Below are positions 8,764 through 17,965 of a DNA stretch of 64,000 bases, in pieces; positions within the stretch are counted from its first letter, which is position 1, and each line of letters opens with the position of its first letter. The stretch covers positions 1,612,001-1,676,000 of the forward strand of contig NZ_CP102290.1 in the NCBI RefSeq assembly GCF_025151995.1, given 5' to 3'. Position numbers and translations under genes: made by a program. This DNA comes from Ruminococcus gauvreauii. Its GTDB lineage: Bacteria > Bacillota > Clostridia > Lachnospirales > Lachnospiraceae. The notes under the pieces are model-generated. The model searched no databases. It was given only the letters and a program-made list of their open reading frames with translations, and had not been told where the DNA came from.

Positions 8764-9381
8764 TTATACAATCTCGGGAAAGTCTTCCTCCACATCCAGG
8801 TCCGGCAGGGTAAGGCTCCCTCCCCTGTGCCATTCCCGGTAGACATCCTGCAGTGTCACCATCATATCTTCACGGTCATCCGGACGATTTTCATAGATAC
8901 CCGTCAGATAGGTGCCAAGAGATTCCACACGGCTGCCATTGAGTTCCATAATCTTCTTCGGGTCTTCACTCACGAAAACATTGGCTCCGTCCCCCAGGAT
9001 GGGCTGGTTCTCCAGATACTGAAGAACCTGATCCAGATCCCGCGGCCGGCTTGCCAGATTCTTTCCGAGAATAAACACCTGCACATGACCCAGATCAAGA
9101 TAGCTTTCCTGCGTCCGGTTATACATCTGAAGGATTTCCTGCATATTCTTTCCGGTAAACAAAAGTGTCGTATTGCCGTTCTCACCCGAGTCCCCGCCAC
9201 TCTTGTCCTGTCCAGTGGAGAATGAAAGGTTTGCCATCCCGTAGATGACCTGACACTGTCCGTCCTGAATATCAACGCTCACGACCAGCGGATATGCGCG
9301 TTTTTCCGGTTCAACACCGCCGCATCCCCACATGGACCACAGCAAAATCATCAACACCGCAAAACAACCAAAACGTCTCAT
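8764..9381 (-). CDS. gerAC: Short Ger(x)C-family germinant receptor lipoprotein
   Basis: This is the C subunit position of a GerA-type germinant receptor in the spore inner membrane. MRRFGCFAVLMILLWSMWGCGG is a lipoprotein signal with a lipobox at WGC. The following 185 residues match the N-terminal domain of Ger(x)C proteins (YPLVVSVDI, LGHVQVFILGKNLA, VFVSEDPKKIMEL). Usual Ger(x)C proteins are about 350-400 residues and carry a second domain; here a TAA ends the frame at 205 residues and only about 60 bases separate it from spoIIR, so that domain is absent. Start: the ATG at 9381 overlaps the gerAB stop (ATGA) and has AGGAGG five bases upstream. Confidence 0.8.
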   Translation of the reverse strand: MRRFGCFAVLMILLWSMWGCGGVEPEKRAYPLVVSVDIQDGQCQVIYGMANLSFSTGQDKSGGDSGENGNTTLLFTGKNMQEILQMYNRTQESYLDLGHVQVFILGKNLASRPRDLDQVLQYLENQPILGDGANVFVSEDPKKIMELNGSRVESLGTYLTGIYENRPDDREDMMVTLQDVYREWHRGGSLTLPDLDVEEDFPEIV

Positions 9382-10424
9382 GTTTTCCTCCTGATCCTGC
9401 AAACAAAAAGTCCGAATATCACAAACAGAGGCATGTAGAAATACCTGACTGCCAGCGGATACAGGTCATCGACGCTTCCGCCGTTCCATTCCACAAACGC
9501 GGCGGCAAAGACAAGTACCGCAAATATCAGGCGGACCGCAGTGTTATCCCTGTCATTCACCAGATGGTGGCTGTAAAACAATATGGTGCCGACCGCATAA
9601 AAAAGCGCAAACAACAGAAATATCATCCAGATGATATCAAAGCGGTCCAGAAAATTTCCCGGAAACGATACCGCTGACATTAAAGCCGTCACCGGAAACT
9701 CCTTCTCCTGCATGCCGTAGACGCCGAACACCGCCTGCATCACGCAAAGACCGCCCACGGCCAGAAGCGCCGCGGTCCCGCTGCCTGTATACAGCGCCTT
9801 TACACTTCCCTGCGGACGTTCCACATTGCTCATCAGAAAGGGAACGACACCTGTGATCGAAAAGGCACAGAAGAAATCGTAAGCCCCGCAAAGCACTGTT
9901 TTGGCGTCTGTCCGCTGCAGCATTTCGGAAGAGATACCGCCTCCCTGGAAAGCGGCCAGCACAAGAAGAAGAAAAAGTGCGCCGATGACCGGGAGCGCAC
10001 TGATCTCACCGATCCTCGCCCGCCTCTGAATATCACTTCCTGTGCCGATCACAGCCGTCAGCACCAGAAGCCCGGCGATAACCCAGATGCTGTATTCGGT
10101 GACCAGTGAAGCCTTGATCATCCCTGCAACCATACGTACGAGATAACCCCCTCCAAGCACCAGATAACTCAGAAAAAATACAGTCACAGCCATATATGCC
10201 GGCCGGCTCATCCTCTGTCTCAGGCTCTTCGTCGATGCCGTGTTGCGCACCATAAAGAACAGGTAAATCCAGAGTGCCAGAAGCCCGATCACACAGCTTA
10301 TGATTCCGGATACCCCATACAGCTGCGGCAGCCTCGGAATGACAAGCAGAAAGGTACCGGAAAGCCCAAGCGCCAGCTGACGTCCCAGCTGACGCCTTGA
10401 AATACGATGATTATCCGAAAACAC
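9378..10424 (-). CDS. gerAB: GerAB-type spore germination permease
   Basis: The B subunit of a GerA-type receptor, a 10-helix APC-like membrane protein that is thought to bind germinants in the spore inner membrane. The 348-residue product is almost entirely hydrophobic helices. It begins with the family-typical motif RISRRQLGRQLALG..GTFLLVIPRL. The start is a GTG at 10424, eight bases after AGGAGG, which overlaps the tail of gerAA. Its stop overlaps the gerAC start by ATGA, indicating translational coupling in an AA-AB-AC operon. Confidence 0.88.
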   Translation of the reverse strand: MFSDNHRISRRQLGRQLALGLSGTFLLVIPRLPQLYGVSGIISCVIGLLALWIYLFFMVRNTASTKSLRQRMSRPAYMAVTVFFLSYLVLGGGYLVRMVAGMIKASLVTEYSIWVIAGLLVLTAVIGTGSDIQRRARIGEISALPVIGALFLLLVLAAFQGGGISSEMLQRTDAKTVLCGAYDFFCAFSITGVVPFLMSNVERPQGSVKALYTGSGTAALLAVGGLCVMQAVFGVYGMQEKEFPVTALMSAVSFPGNFLDRFDIIWMIFLLFALFYAVGTILFYSHHLVNDRDNTAVRLIFAVLVFAAAFVEWNGGSVDDLYPLAVRYFYMPLFVIFGLFVCRIRRKT

Positions 10425-11933
10425 TTATGACTCCTCCTTTTTCATCCGCACTCTCTGGTCCCTGCGCGAAAAGATCGGCCGCCGCTTCAGCATGCGGAAC
10501 GGCGCGCGTACCAGCGCGTCACGCTCGTCATGATACCCCGTCAGATCGGATCCGACAAAAGGCATCAGATACGGAATCCCAAAGCTCACAAGACCTGCCA
10601 GATGGCCTGTCAGCATATACAGTCCCATGACGATTCCAAAGATTCCAAAGTAACCGCCCAGAACAATGAAACCGAACTTCAGCAGACGAAACGGCGCCGA
10701 AAATTCCTCGTTGGGAATTGCAAAAGAGCTGAGAGCACTCAGCGCGACGATCACAACCGACATCGGGCTGACCAGATTAGCGCTGACAGCCGCATCTCCT
10801 ATGATAAGGCCTCCCACGATGCCGATCGTACCGCCCAGGGGACCGGGCATCCGCACGCCCGCCTCCCGGATCAGTTCAAACGCCAGTTCCATGAATACAA
10901 CCTCCACCAGGCTGGAGAAGGGAACCCCGTGCCTTGCCTCTGCAAAAGAGAGCAGCAGGTTCGTCGGCAGCACCTGTGTGTGGAACCGGATAACTGCGAG
11001 GTAAATGCCGGACAGCAGCATCGCCAGCAGTACTGCCCCATACCGTATCAGGCGCTGAAAGGAAACGATCTCAAAACGATTGTAACGGTCCTCGCTGACC
11101 TGTATAAAGCTGTTCAGTGTCGTCGGCAGAATCAGTGCAACCGGAGAATTATCGCAGATAAGAATGATCCTTCCGTCCAGTACCTCCATAGCTGCACGGT
11201 CCGGCCGTTCCGTCGTCTGGAACTGCGGAAACAGTGACAGCCATCGCTCCTCTGTCAGCTGCTCCAGCATGCCGCTCTCCAGTATGCCGTCGATCTGATA
11301 CTGCCGGATCCGCTCCTCGATTTCTTCCAGCAGATGGGGATAGATCAGATCCTCGATGTATACAAGCGCTGTCATCGTATCGGAACGCAGTCCAACCTGC
11401 ATTTCTTTCACCTTTAATCCGGTGCTGCGGACACGCTTGCGTATCAGTGAGGTGTTAATTTTCACAGAATCAGAAAAGCCCTCATTGGAGCCTCGCAGAA
11501 CCTTTTCAGACTCCGCCTTCATCACTCCCATACCCGGATAGCCTTTGCTTCCGATTTTGATCGCCTTCTCATAGCCGTTGACAAACATTACAGCGTTTCC
11601 GGCCAGCATGGCTTTCATGGCCTCTTCCATAGTATCAAGCTGCTTGACATCTGAGATTCCCAGACTGTTGTCCTTTAAAAAATCATACATCTCCTGGTCC
11701 GGAACGGTCCACAGTTTGTTGATCAGTTTACCGATCACAGATTCCTCAAGCGCCATATTGCTGACTGCAACTTCAATGTAAACAACCAGGCAGTCTATTT
11801 TCTTCCCTTCTCCGAGTTTCATCGGTCTCTGGATAATATCGTCACATCCCCGGCATTTTTCCTGCACGTACTCCTGATTATCCTTGATGTTCAAAGATAC
11901 CGGGGTTGTTGCTTCTGTGGCTGTCTTCTGCAT
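10425..11933 (-). CDS. gerAA: GerAA-type spore germination protein
   Basis: The A subunit of a GerA-type germinant receptor, 502 residues. The N-terminal soluble part (about 1-270) contains CRGCDDIIQRP and IDCLVVYIEVAVSNMALEESVI and the conserved ...DNSPVALILPTTLNSFIQ. The C-terminal part holds several membrane helices including GVPFSSLVEVVFMELAFELIREAGVRMPGP, which is highly characteristic, and PFVGSDLTGYHDERDALVRAP. It starts with AAAGGAGGAG before the ATG and is first in the gerAA-AB-AC-(spoIIR) unit. The germinant cannot be read from sequence. Confidence 0.95.
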   Translation of the reverse strand: MQKTATEATTPVSLNIKDNQEYVQEKCRGCDDIIQRPMKLGEGKKIDCLVVYIEVAVSNMALEESVIGKLINKLWTVPDQEMYDFLKDNSLGISDVKQLDTMEEAMKAMLAGNAVMFVNGYEKAIKIGSKGYPGMGVMKAESEKVLRGSNEGFSDSVKINTSLIRKRVRSTGLKVKEMQVGLRSDTMTALVYIEDLIYPHLLEEIEERIRQYQIDGILESGMLEQLTEERWLSLFPQFQTTERPDRAAMEVLDGRIILICDNSPVALILPTTLNSFIQVSEDRYNRFEIVSFQRLIRYGAVLLAMLLSGIYLAVIRFHTQVLPTNLLLSFAEARHGVPFSSLVEVVFMELAFELIREAGVRMPGPLGGTIGIVGGLIIGDAAVSANLVSPMSVVIVALSALSSFAIPNEEFSAPFRLLKFGFIVLGGYFGIFGIVMGLYMLTGHLAGLVSFGIPYLMPFVGSDLTGYHDERDALVRAPFRMLKRRPIFSRRDQRVRMKKEES

Positions 11934-11955
11934 AACACTCCTCCTTTGAAATCAG

Positions 11956-11983
11956 AAAAGAGGTGCCTTTTGGCACCTCTTTT
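11956..11983 (-). terminator. Terminator of the ispE-gntR operon
   Basis: A perfect 12-bp inverted repeat AAAAGAGGTGCC / GGCACCTCTTTT with a 4-base loop lies just after the GntR gene. Its T-rich flank lies downstream on the minus strand, so it separates that operon from gerAA. Confidence 0.85.
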
Positions 11984-12005
11984 AGGATATACGTTACTGC
12001 TTATT

Positions 12006-12680
12006 TTATTCACTCTCATGCAGACTTTTTATGATCGCCTTCTGCTGGTTCTCAATATGATCCCGCATGCAGTCATTGGCCTTCTTATGATCTCTTTCTT
12101 TCAGGGCTTCATAGATTTCCCTGTGCTCCTTCACCAGCGTGCGGCGGGCATTGCTGTCTTTCAGATATTCGATCCGGTAACGGTACATCTGTTCCCTGAG
12201 GTTGTTGATGATCTGTATCAGACGCCTATTTTTTGTCGCCTCATAGATCAGTTCATGGAATTTCACATCTGCCTGCGCCAGCGCCGTGATATCGTCACTT
12301 TCCATCACCTGCTCGAACTCCAGCGCCGCCTCCCGGATCTGCTCCAGCTGCGGCTCACCGATACGCTCACAGGCAAACTGCATCGCCAGCTCCTCCAGTC
12401 CCAGGCGGACCTCCAGCACATCATTCAGGTCTTTTTCCGTAATCTGTGCCACCTGTGCCCCTTTGCGCGGCACCATGATGACAAGCCCCTCCAGCTCCAG
12501 CTTCCGAATCGCCTCTCTGACCGGCGTCCTGCTGACCCCGAGACGGTTCGCCAGCGTGATTTCCATCAGACGTTCACCCGGCAGCAGTTCTCCGTGCAGT
12601 ATCGCATCCCGCAGCGTATTGAATACGACGTCGCGAAGGGGCAGATATTCATTCATGCTCACATGAAAATCACTCGTCAT
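12006..12680 (-). CDS. GntR family transcriptional regulator, FadR/FCD subfamily
   Basis: A 224-residue DNA-binding regulator. Residues about 12-75 are the GntR winged helix (LRDVVFNTLRDAILHGELLPGERL...LGVSRTPVREAIRKLELEGLV). Residues about 85-215 are an all-helical FCD ligand-binding domain with a likely metal site (ADVKFHELIYEAT, EHREIYEALKERD and CMRDHIENQ His residues), which usually senses a small organic acid. Start ATG overlaps the ispE stop (ATGA) and GGAGGAAG lies in the ispE 3' end, so the two genes are coupled. That pairing with ispE gives no clear clue to the effector. Confidence 0.9.
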   Translation of the reverse strand: MTSDFHVSMNEYLPLRDVVFNTLRDAILHGELLPGERLMEITLANRLGVSRTPVREAIRKLELEGLVIMVPRKGAQVAQITEKDLNDVLEVRLGLEELAMQFACERIGEPQLEQIREAALEFEQVMESDDITALAQADVKFHELIYEATKNRRLIQIINNLREQMYRYRIEYLKDSNARRTLVKEHREIYEALKERDHKKANDCMRDHIENQQKAIIKSLHESE

Positions 12681-13549
12681 TCGTGTCTTCCTCCGTTGTT
12701 GTAAAACGTCGTCAAAAAGCTCTGCCGGACCAGTCTGCTCTTCTTCAGACGTGTGTGTGCATACTCCGCTTTTTCCCTGTCGTCAAACAGTCCGAACACC
12801 GTCGGGCCGCTGCCGCTCATGAGAGCATTGACAGCGCCCCAGTCTCTCATCTTCTGTTTGATATCTGCTATTACAGGATATGCCGGTATCGTCACGTTCT
12901 CCAGCACATTTTCCAGACGGCTGGCAACACCGTAAAAATCCCGAGCTTCAAGCGCGGCGATCATCCCGTCGATATCCGGATGACTGGCAAGACCTGCCGC
13001 ATTCAGATTTCCATAGACAAATTTGGTAGACACACTGACCCCGGGCTTTCCGATCAGGACATAGCCCTGCGGCATGGGCGAAAGTTCCGTCAGCCTTTCC
13101 CCGATCCCCTCCGCAAGCGCCGTTCCCCTCAATATACAGTAGGGCACATCCGCTCCGATTGCCGTTGCCCTCTGCATCAGGTCCCGTCTGGACAGTCCAA
13201 GGCCAAATATTTTGTTAACTCCCATCATAGCCGCTGCTGCATCCGAACTCCCCCCGGCCATTCCCGCAGCAACCGGTATTACTTTTTTCAGATCAATGGT
13301 CAGCCCTTCCCGGATACCAAATTCATCCATCAAAAGCTTTGATGCCTTATACACCAGATTATTTTCGTTGACCGGAAGATAAGGCAGGTTCGTCTGCAGC
13401 CGTATACCCGGCTGCTTTATTTTCTGCATGTCCAGCTGATCATACATTTTAATTGTCTGCATGATCATCCGCACTTCATGATACCCATCCTCCCTCTTAC
13501 GGACTACATCAAGTCCCAGATTAATCTTTGCCAAAGCTCTTAAACGCAT
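12677..13549 (-). CDS. ispE: 4-(cytidine 5'-diphospho)-2-C-methyl-D-erythritol kinase
   Basis: A GHMP-family kinase that phosphorylates the 2-hydroxyl of CDP-methylerythritol in the MEP isoprenoid pathway. The 290-residue protein begins MRLRALAKINLGLDVVRKREDGYHE, where ALAKINL and DGYHE are typical. The ATP-binding motif is PVAAGMAGGSSDAAAA, and GSGPTVFGLF lies near the C-terminus. A TTG four codons earlier is open, but the ATG at 13549 has GGGAG five bases upstream. A promoter of the sigma-A type lies about 45 bases upstream. Confidence 0.95.
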   Translation of the reverse strand: MRLRALAKINLGLDVVRKREDGYHEVRMIMQTIKMYDQLDMQKIKQPGIRLQTNLPYLPVNENNLVYKASKLLMDEFGIREGLTIDLKKVIPVAAGMAGGSSDAAAAMMGVNKIFGLGLSRRDLMQRATAIGADVPYCILRGTALAEGIGERLTELSPMPQGYVLIGKPGVSVSTKFVYGNLNAAGLASHPDIDGMIAALEARDFYGVASRLENVLENVTIPAYPVIADIKQKMRDWGAVNALMSGSGPTVFGLFDDREKAEYAHTRLKKSRLVRQSFLTTFYNNGGRHE

Positions 13550-13593
13550 AGTTTCTCCCAATATCTTGTGTTTTTCTCTTGTATTTTGTATAC

Positions 13594-13623
13594 AGTATAG
13601 GCTATACTCCTGACTTTCGTCAA
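13594..13623 (-). promoter_or_regulatory. Promoter of ispE-gntR with an internal palindrome
   Basis: Minus strand TTGACG (13623-13618), 18-base spacer, TATACT (13599-13594). The -10 region lies in a perfect palindrome GTATAG-C-CTATAC, a possible operator for the GntR protein encoded in this operon; that last point is inference. Confidence 0.6.
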
Positions 13624-13631
13624 CCGATATC

Positions 13632-15194
13632 TTAATCTTCGACTTTTTTTACCAGTATTAACGTATCCTGAGGCATGATTTCGTCGGTTTCCAGCTGGTT
13701 CAGGCTTTTAATCTCATCGATCGTCGTAAAAAAGTTCTTGGCGATATCCCACAGCGTATCTCCGCTCTGAACCAGGTAACACGTGATGCCCGGCATATTG
13801 TTCCGCTTTGTACGGTCGATCTCCCGCTCCTCAATATCCGTAATCAGGGATTCTTTTTGACAGCTGAGCACGAGTGCGTTGAGATTCAGCACAACCTTGA
13901 TCTCAATCTCATTGCTGTCTGCCATGCTGGTAGAAAGCTGCTCCAGGTCCGTTCGGAGGTAGTATATACAGTTTTCATTAATATTACGCGCTTCCACCAC
14001 ATGTGAAAACGGAAGCACGGATTCCATGGAATAGAACGGCATGTCATCGTCACTCACGATGTAGAGGATCCTGACCTGTATCACGCCGTCTACCTGAATG
14101 CCGTCTTCCACGATTTTCATTTCATCCAGCCGGATGATACCGTCGCTGTGGCAGATCTGCAGGATTTTCCCCTGTGTTGACGCCGCCGCCACGCGGTCAG
14201 ACACTCTGCATTTTGAATAATTCTTTACGAGAAGGCTTTCAAGTACCTCCTCGATCCGCTTCGGAACACAGTCGATATGAGGCGTATACACATCCTGCAG
14301 CAACGTGTGCTCCTCTTCTTTATAGATCTTTATCTCCAGCTCGAGCACTGCTTCTACCTGTAAAATGCGCTCCTCGCCGTCCACATCCGGCTTCACCTGC
14401 GCATCCGTCTGCTGCATGGAGATCTCAATATTTGGTATCATGTCCTCACGGCACCCTGAACATTCCACTTCCTTGGAAAATGGAACAGCCTGTTCAACCC
14501 ACTGCAGCGGATCATTGTCATCATCCCCGCCATAAAGCGCAAAGACAAACAGCTCTCCCTTTACAAAGACCTGATCCTGGCCCGCACGGATATCAAGTCC
14601 TCTTACTTCTATATCATTCCACAGAATTTCATGAATATTCGGTTTGTTTGAGGCCAGCGCTATCTCCTTTTTCAACCGCATGGTATCTTTTTTATGTACA
14701 CCAAGCCCAAGCACCTGTATGCCTTTTTCCTTGACCGATACATCCTGAGGTTCTTTTAGTTCTGTCGGCAGCCCGATCTGCGCAAGTTCATCCACCGAAG
14801 CTTTGAACATCACCAGAGCCTTGACATTCAGCTTTCTGCTGTTGATCACATGAAGACTCAGATCTTCAATCTCCCACTTCAGGCATATCTTATCTCCGCT
14901 CTCGATTCCCTGTAGATGCAGTGTCTCATCGATGGGCAGCTCTCCGCTCAGACTGTAGATTCTCTTTTTCTCCGAATCCGATACATACAGAAGATAAAAT
15001 TTCAGATTTCCCCGGATATTGGCCTGGCCGTCGCTTACGACGACTTCCTCGATCTGTATCTCCCCCTTTTTCTGGATCATGCGTCCCACATCCGGCTTGG
15101 CATCCGGTACATTGTAATCTTCATCAAACGTAACCTGGTTGACGGCTTCACTTTTCTGGCGAAGCATGTGCAGATTCTTTTTTATCAGTTCCAA
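13632..15194 (-). CDS. sipL: SipL-like spore coat morphogenesis protein (SPOCS/DUF3794 domains plus LysM)
   Basis: In Clostridioides difficile SipL binds SpoIVA and anchors coat assembly on the forespore. This 520-residue protein has the same architecture and almost the same length: repeated DUF3794/SPOCS regions over about residues 1-440 and one C-terminal LysM (YLVQSGDTLWDIAKNFF...LNQL). No signal peptide is present, as expected for a mother-cell protein. The start is a TTG at 15194 with GAGG eight bases upstream; the first internal ATG (MLRQK) has no ribosome site. It is flanked by a lipoprotein gene and by ispE, each with a short gap. Confidence 0.85.
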   Translation of the reverse strand: MELIKKNLHMLRQKSEAVNQVTFDEDYNVPDAKPDVGRMIQKKGEIQIEEVVVSDGQANIRGNLKFYLLYVSDSEKKRIYSLSGELPIDETLHLQGIESGDKICLKWEIEDLSLHVINSRKLNVKALVMFKASVDELAQIGLPTELKEPQDVSVKEKGIQVLGLGVHKKDTMRLKKEIALASNKPNIHEILWNDIEVRGLDIRAGQDQVFVKGELFVFALYGGDDDNDPLQWVEQAVPFSKEVECSGCREDMIPNIEISMQQTDAQVKPDVDGEERILQVEAVLELEIKIYKEEEHTLLQDVYTPHIDCVPKRIEEVLESLLVKNYSKCRVSDRVAAASTQGKILQICHSDGIIRLDEMKIVEDGIQVDGVIQVRILYIVSDDDMPFYSMESVLPFSHVVEARNINENCIYYLRTDLEQLSTSMADSNEIEIKVVLNLNALVLSCQKESLITDIEEREIDRTKRNNMPGITCYLVQSGDTLWDIAKNFFTTIDEIKSLNQLETDEIMPQDTLILVKKVED

Positions 15195-15261
15195 TACGCT
15201 CCCTCACTTTACACAGTTTTCTTTTATTCTATGCGTGCAAAGACTGTTTTATGACGGCCCG

Positions 15262-15669
15262 TCAGCGGAAAAGAACGGGAAGATCACGGTATTCCGTCTT
15301 CAGAACAATATACGGATAAGATACCTCTTTGCTCATCTCCTCCCGGGTAGACGGACCGACCAGCTGTGTCTCACAGACAATCCCCTCCCCTTTCTGCACC
15401 AGACTCAGCACCTTGATGCTGTACCCTCCGGAATTCTGCAGTCCATACCCTTTCATGATGTAGAGGTACTCCTCACTCTGGTATGTCATCTGGAATTCCT
15501 GTGCCTTCTGCTTTTCAATGATCTCCAGAACTTCCGCCGGTATCTCGTCTGTTTTTACTACGGTATAAGAAAGCTCTGTCTCTTCTTCAGAATCCATGTT
15601 CCGAATTCCGCATCCCGCGATGACGAGAGACAGAGTCAGTACCCAAAGCACCTGTTTCAATCGTTTCAT
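15262..15669 (-). CDS. PrcB-like lipoprotein
   Basis: A 135-residue exported protein. The N-terminus MKRLKQVLWVLTLSLVIAGCG is a lipoprotein signal with the lipobox IAGC. The mature part, especially GYGLQNSGGYSIKVLSLVQKGEGIVCETQLVGPS, resembles the PrcB C-terminal domain found in protease-complex accessory proteins. No partner protease is nearby. It stands between sipL and the divergent plsC and may be a single-gene unit. Confidence 0.7.
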   Translation of the reverse strand: MKRLKQVLWVLTLSLVIAGCGIRNMDSEEETELSYTVVKTDEIPAEVLEIIEKQKAQEFQMTYQSEEYLYIMKGYGLQNSGGYSIKVLSLVQKGEGIVCETQLVGPSTREEMSKEVSYPYIVLKTEYRDLPVLFR

Positions 15670-15717
15670 ATGCTGTCGGCTGTCCTTTTTTAAGTTCCAT
15701 ATAGTTTATTAAACAGC

Positions 15718-15746
15718 TTGCGTGTTCATTCTATTTTTTGTATAAT
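15718..15746 (+). promoter_or_regulatory. Promoter of plsC
   Basis: TTGCGT (15718-15723), 17-base spacer, perfect TATAAT (15741-15746). The leader to the start codon is about 100 bases and contains a GACGGCG / CGCCGTC inverted repeat (about 15764-15799), which could fold in the 5' UTR. Confidence 0.75.
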
Positions 15747-15855
15747 ATTACGTAACCATTCAAGACGGCGGGAATAACGCTGCAAGAAGATACGCCGTCC
15801 TGGATAACCACATAACATGGGATTACCAAAGAGAAGTCCCTGGAAAGAGGCTGTT

Positions 15856-16596
15856 ATGCTGAGATTTATACTCATCGTCATCATCCTGGTCGGTTATCTG
15901 ATTCTCTCCATTCCGCTTCTCCTCATCGAATGGATCATCGGCAAATTCAATACCCGCGCCAAAGATATCAGTTCGCTGCGCATCGTTCAGGCCATTTTCC
16001 GCCTGATGATTTTTATTGCCGGTGTGAAAATCACCGTGATCGGAGAAGAAAATGTACCTGCGGATCAGGCGGTGCTTTACATCGGTAATCACCGCAGCTA
16101 TTTCGACATCCTGCTGACGTACTCACGCTGCCCGAACCTGACCGGATTCGTTGCGAAAAAAGAGATGAAGAAAGCACCTCTTCTGAATTTCTGGATGATG
16201 TATCTGCATTGTCTGTTTCTGGATCGTGAAAATTTGAAAGAAGGATTAAAGACGATTCTGAAGGGAATTGAGAAGATCAAAAATGGAATCTCCATCTTCA
16301 TCTTCCCTGAGGGAACAAGAAGCCGGGGCGAAAGCTGTCTGGATATGCTGCCGTTTCATGAGGGAAGCTTCAAACTCGCGACCAAAACCAACTGCCCGGT
16401 CATTCCGGTCGCAATGAACAACACGGCTGAAATCATGGAAGCACATTTTCCAAAAATCCGGCCGTGTCATGTGATCATCGAATACGGAAAACCGATTATT
16501 CCGTCTGAACTATCCAAAGAGGATGTACGCCATATCGGGGAATATACCCGTAATATTATTCTGGATACGCTCAGGAAAAACGAATCAGCAGTCTGA
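15856..16596 (+). CDS. plsC: 1-acyl-sn-glycerol-3-phosphate acyltransferase
   Basis: Transfers an acyl group to lysophosphatidic acid to make phosphatidic acid at the inner face of the membrane. The 246-residue product has an N-terminal hydrophobic helix, the catalytic NHRSYFD (H-x4-D) block, FVAKKEMKKAPLLNFWM, the glycerol-phosphate site FPEGTRSRG and PVIPVAMNN. The ATG at 15856 has AAAGAGG upstream; an in-frame Met 13 codons earlier has none. The 3' end overlaps murF by 12 bases tail to tail. Confidence 0.92.
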   Translation: MLRFILIVIILVGYLILSIPLLLIEWIIGKFNTRAKDISSLRIVQAIFRLMIFIAGVKITVIGEENVPADQAVLYIGNHRSYFDILLTYSRCPNLTGFVAKKEMKKAPLLNFWMMYLHCLFLDRENLKEGLKTILKGIEKIKNGISIFIFPEGTRSRGESCLDMLPFHEGSFKLATKTNCPVIPVAMNNTAEIMEAHFPKIRPCHVIIEYGKPIIPSELSKEDVRHIGEYTRNIILDTLRKNESAV

Positions 16597-17964
16597 TGGT
16601 GAGAGTTGTTTTACAATTTTCTCAAACTGCATGAAGTGGGATGCCTTGATCAACAGGGTATCCCCTTTTTTTATCAGTCCCGGCAATGCCTCCTGAAGCA
16701 TTCCGAGATCTGTAACATGTACTACTTCAAGTTCTTTATTCTGCTCCCTGGCGGCCCTCGCCAGATGCTCACAGAGTGGACCTGCGCAGATCAGAAGCTG
16801 GATATCGCACTGTCCCGCAAAGGCCCCCACCTGTTCATGAAGCGCCGCTTCATCCTCACCCAGTTCTCCCATATCTCCGAGCACGGCGACCTTTCTCCCC
16901 AGTCCCTGCTGCAGCACTTCAAGGGATGCCCTCATCGATACCGGGTTCGCATTGTAACAGTCATCGATGATGGTATAGTCATCCGACTCTATGATATGGA
17001 AACGGCCGCTTAAAGTTTCCATGCTCTCGATCCCTTTTTTGATCTCCTCTGCCGTCAGTCCATAGATCCTGCCGACGCTGGCAGCTGCCAGTGCATTATA
17101 TACCATATGGATACCAGGCATGGGAATCCTGACCATAAATGAGAGATTTTCGTCCACATGAATCCTGCAGCTGATCCCTTTCAGTCCACAGTTTTCGATC
17201 TCATCCGCATAGACACCGTCTGTTTTTTCCATCCCGAAGAAGACCGGAACGTTCCCCCTCACCTCCCGAATCTGTGCCAGTTTATCATCATCACCGTTCA
17301 GGACAACGTGACCATCCGGCTGCATAAATTCAAACATCTCTGTCTTTGCCTTCATGATACCGTCTCTCGTCTTCAGGTTCTCCAGATGGCACCAGCCAAT
17401 ATTGGTAAGTACGCAGGTATCCGGCCTGGCGATCTTTGCCAGCCTGCTCATCTCCCCGAAATCGCTGATCCCCATCTCAAGGACTGCGATTTCATCCTCC
17501 TCCCGAATTCGGAAGACGGTCAGCGGAAGTCCCAGCTCATTGTTGAAATTCCCCTGCGTCTTTAGCACCCGGTATCTCTGAGAAAGTACGGCTGATATCA
17601 TTTCCTTCGTGCTCGTCTTTCCGACGCTTCCCGAAATACCGACAACCGGAATTCCGAGCTCTCCGAGATAAAATTCTGCAATGTCTTTTACCGCCTGCAA
17701 AGAGGAACCCACCCGGATATACGGGAATCCGGCATCCGGCAGTTCTCTCTCAGAAAGAGTGCACAATGCCCCTTTTTCCATGACCTGCCCGATATAATCG
17801 TGTCCGTCTGCCCGTACGCCGACTATTGGAACAAACAGACAGCCCGGCTTTGCATGCCGGCTGTCTGTCGTAATACTATCCACGCATTGTTCCAGAAGCG
17901 CGGCATCGCCGTGATACACACCGCCGCATGCCGCCGCTATATTTTTCAATGTGAGATTCTTCAT
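16585..17964 (-). CDS. murF: UDP-N-acetylmuramoyl-tripeptide--D-alanyl-D-alanine ligase
   Basis: The cytoplasmic ATP-dependent ligase that adds D-Ala-D-Ala to the UDP-MurNAc-tripeptide. The 459-residue protein has an N-terminal domain with DSRHAKPGCLFVP, the Mur-ligase P-loop GISGSVGKTSTKEM, LEMGISDFGEM, and the C-terminal domain motif IIDDCYNANPVSMRASLE. It starts one base after the ddl stop, so ddl and murF are translationally coupled, making and then using D-Ala-D-Ala. Confidence 0.95.
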   Translation of the reverse strand: MKNLTLKNIAAACGGVYHGDAALLEQCVDSITTDSRHAKPGCLFVPIVGVRADGHDYIGQVMEKGALCTLSERELPDAGFPYIRVGSSLQAVKDIAEFYLGELGIPVVGISGSVGKTSTKEMISAVLSQRYRVLKTQGNFNNELGLPLTVFRIREEDEIAVLEMGISDFGEMSRLAKIARPDTCVLTNIGWCHLENLKTRDGIMKAKTEMFEFMQPDGHVVLNGDDDKLAQIREVRGNVPVFFGMEKTDGVYADEIENCGLKGISCRIHVDENLSFMVRIPMPGIHMVYNALAAASVGRIYGLTAEEIKKGIESMETLSGRFHIIESDDYTIIDDCYNANPVSMRASLEVLQQGLGRKVAVLGDMGELGEDEAALHEQVGAFAGQCDIQLLICAGPLCEHLARAAREQNKELEVVHVTDLGMLQEALPGLIKKGDTLLIKASHFMQFEKIVKQLSPSDC

Positions 17965-17965
17965 G

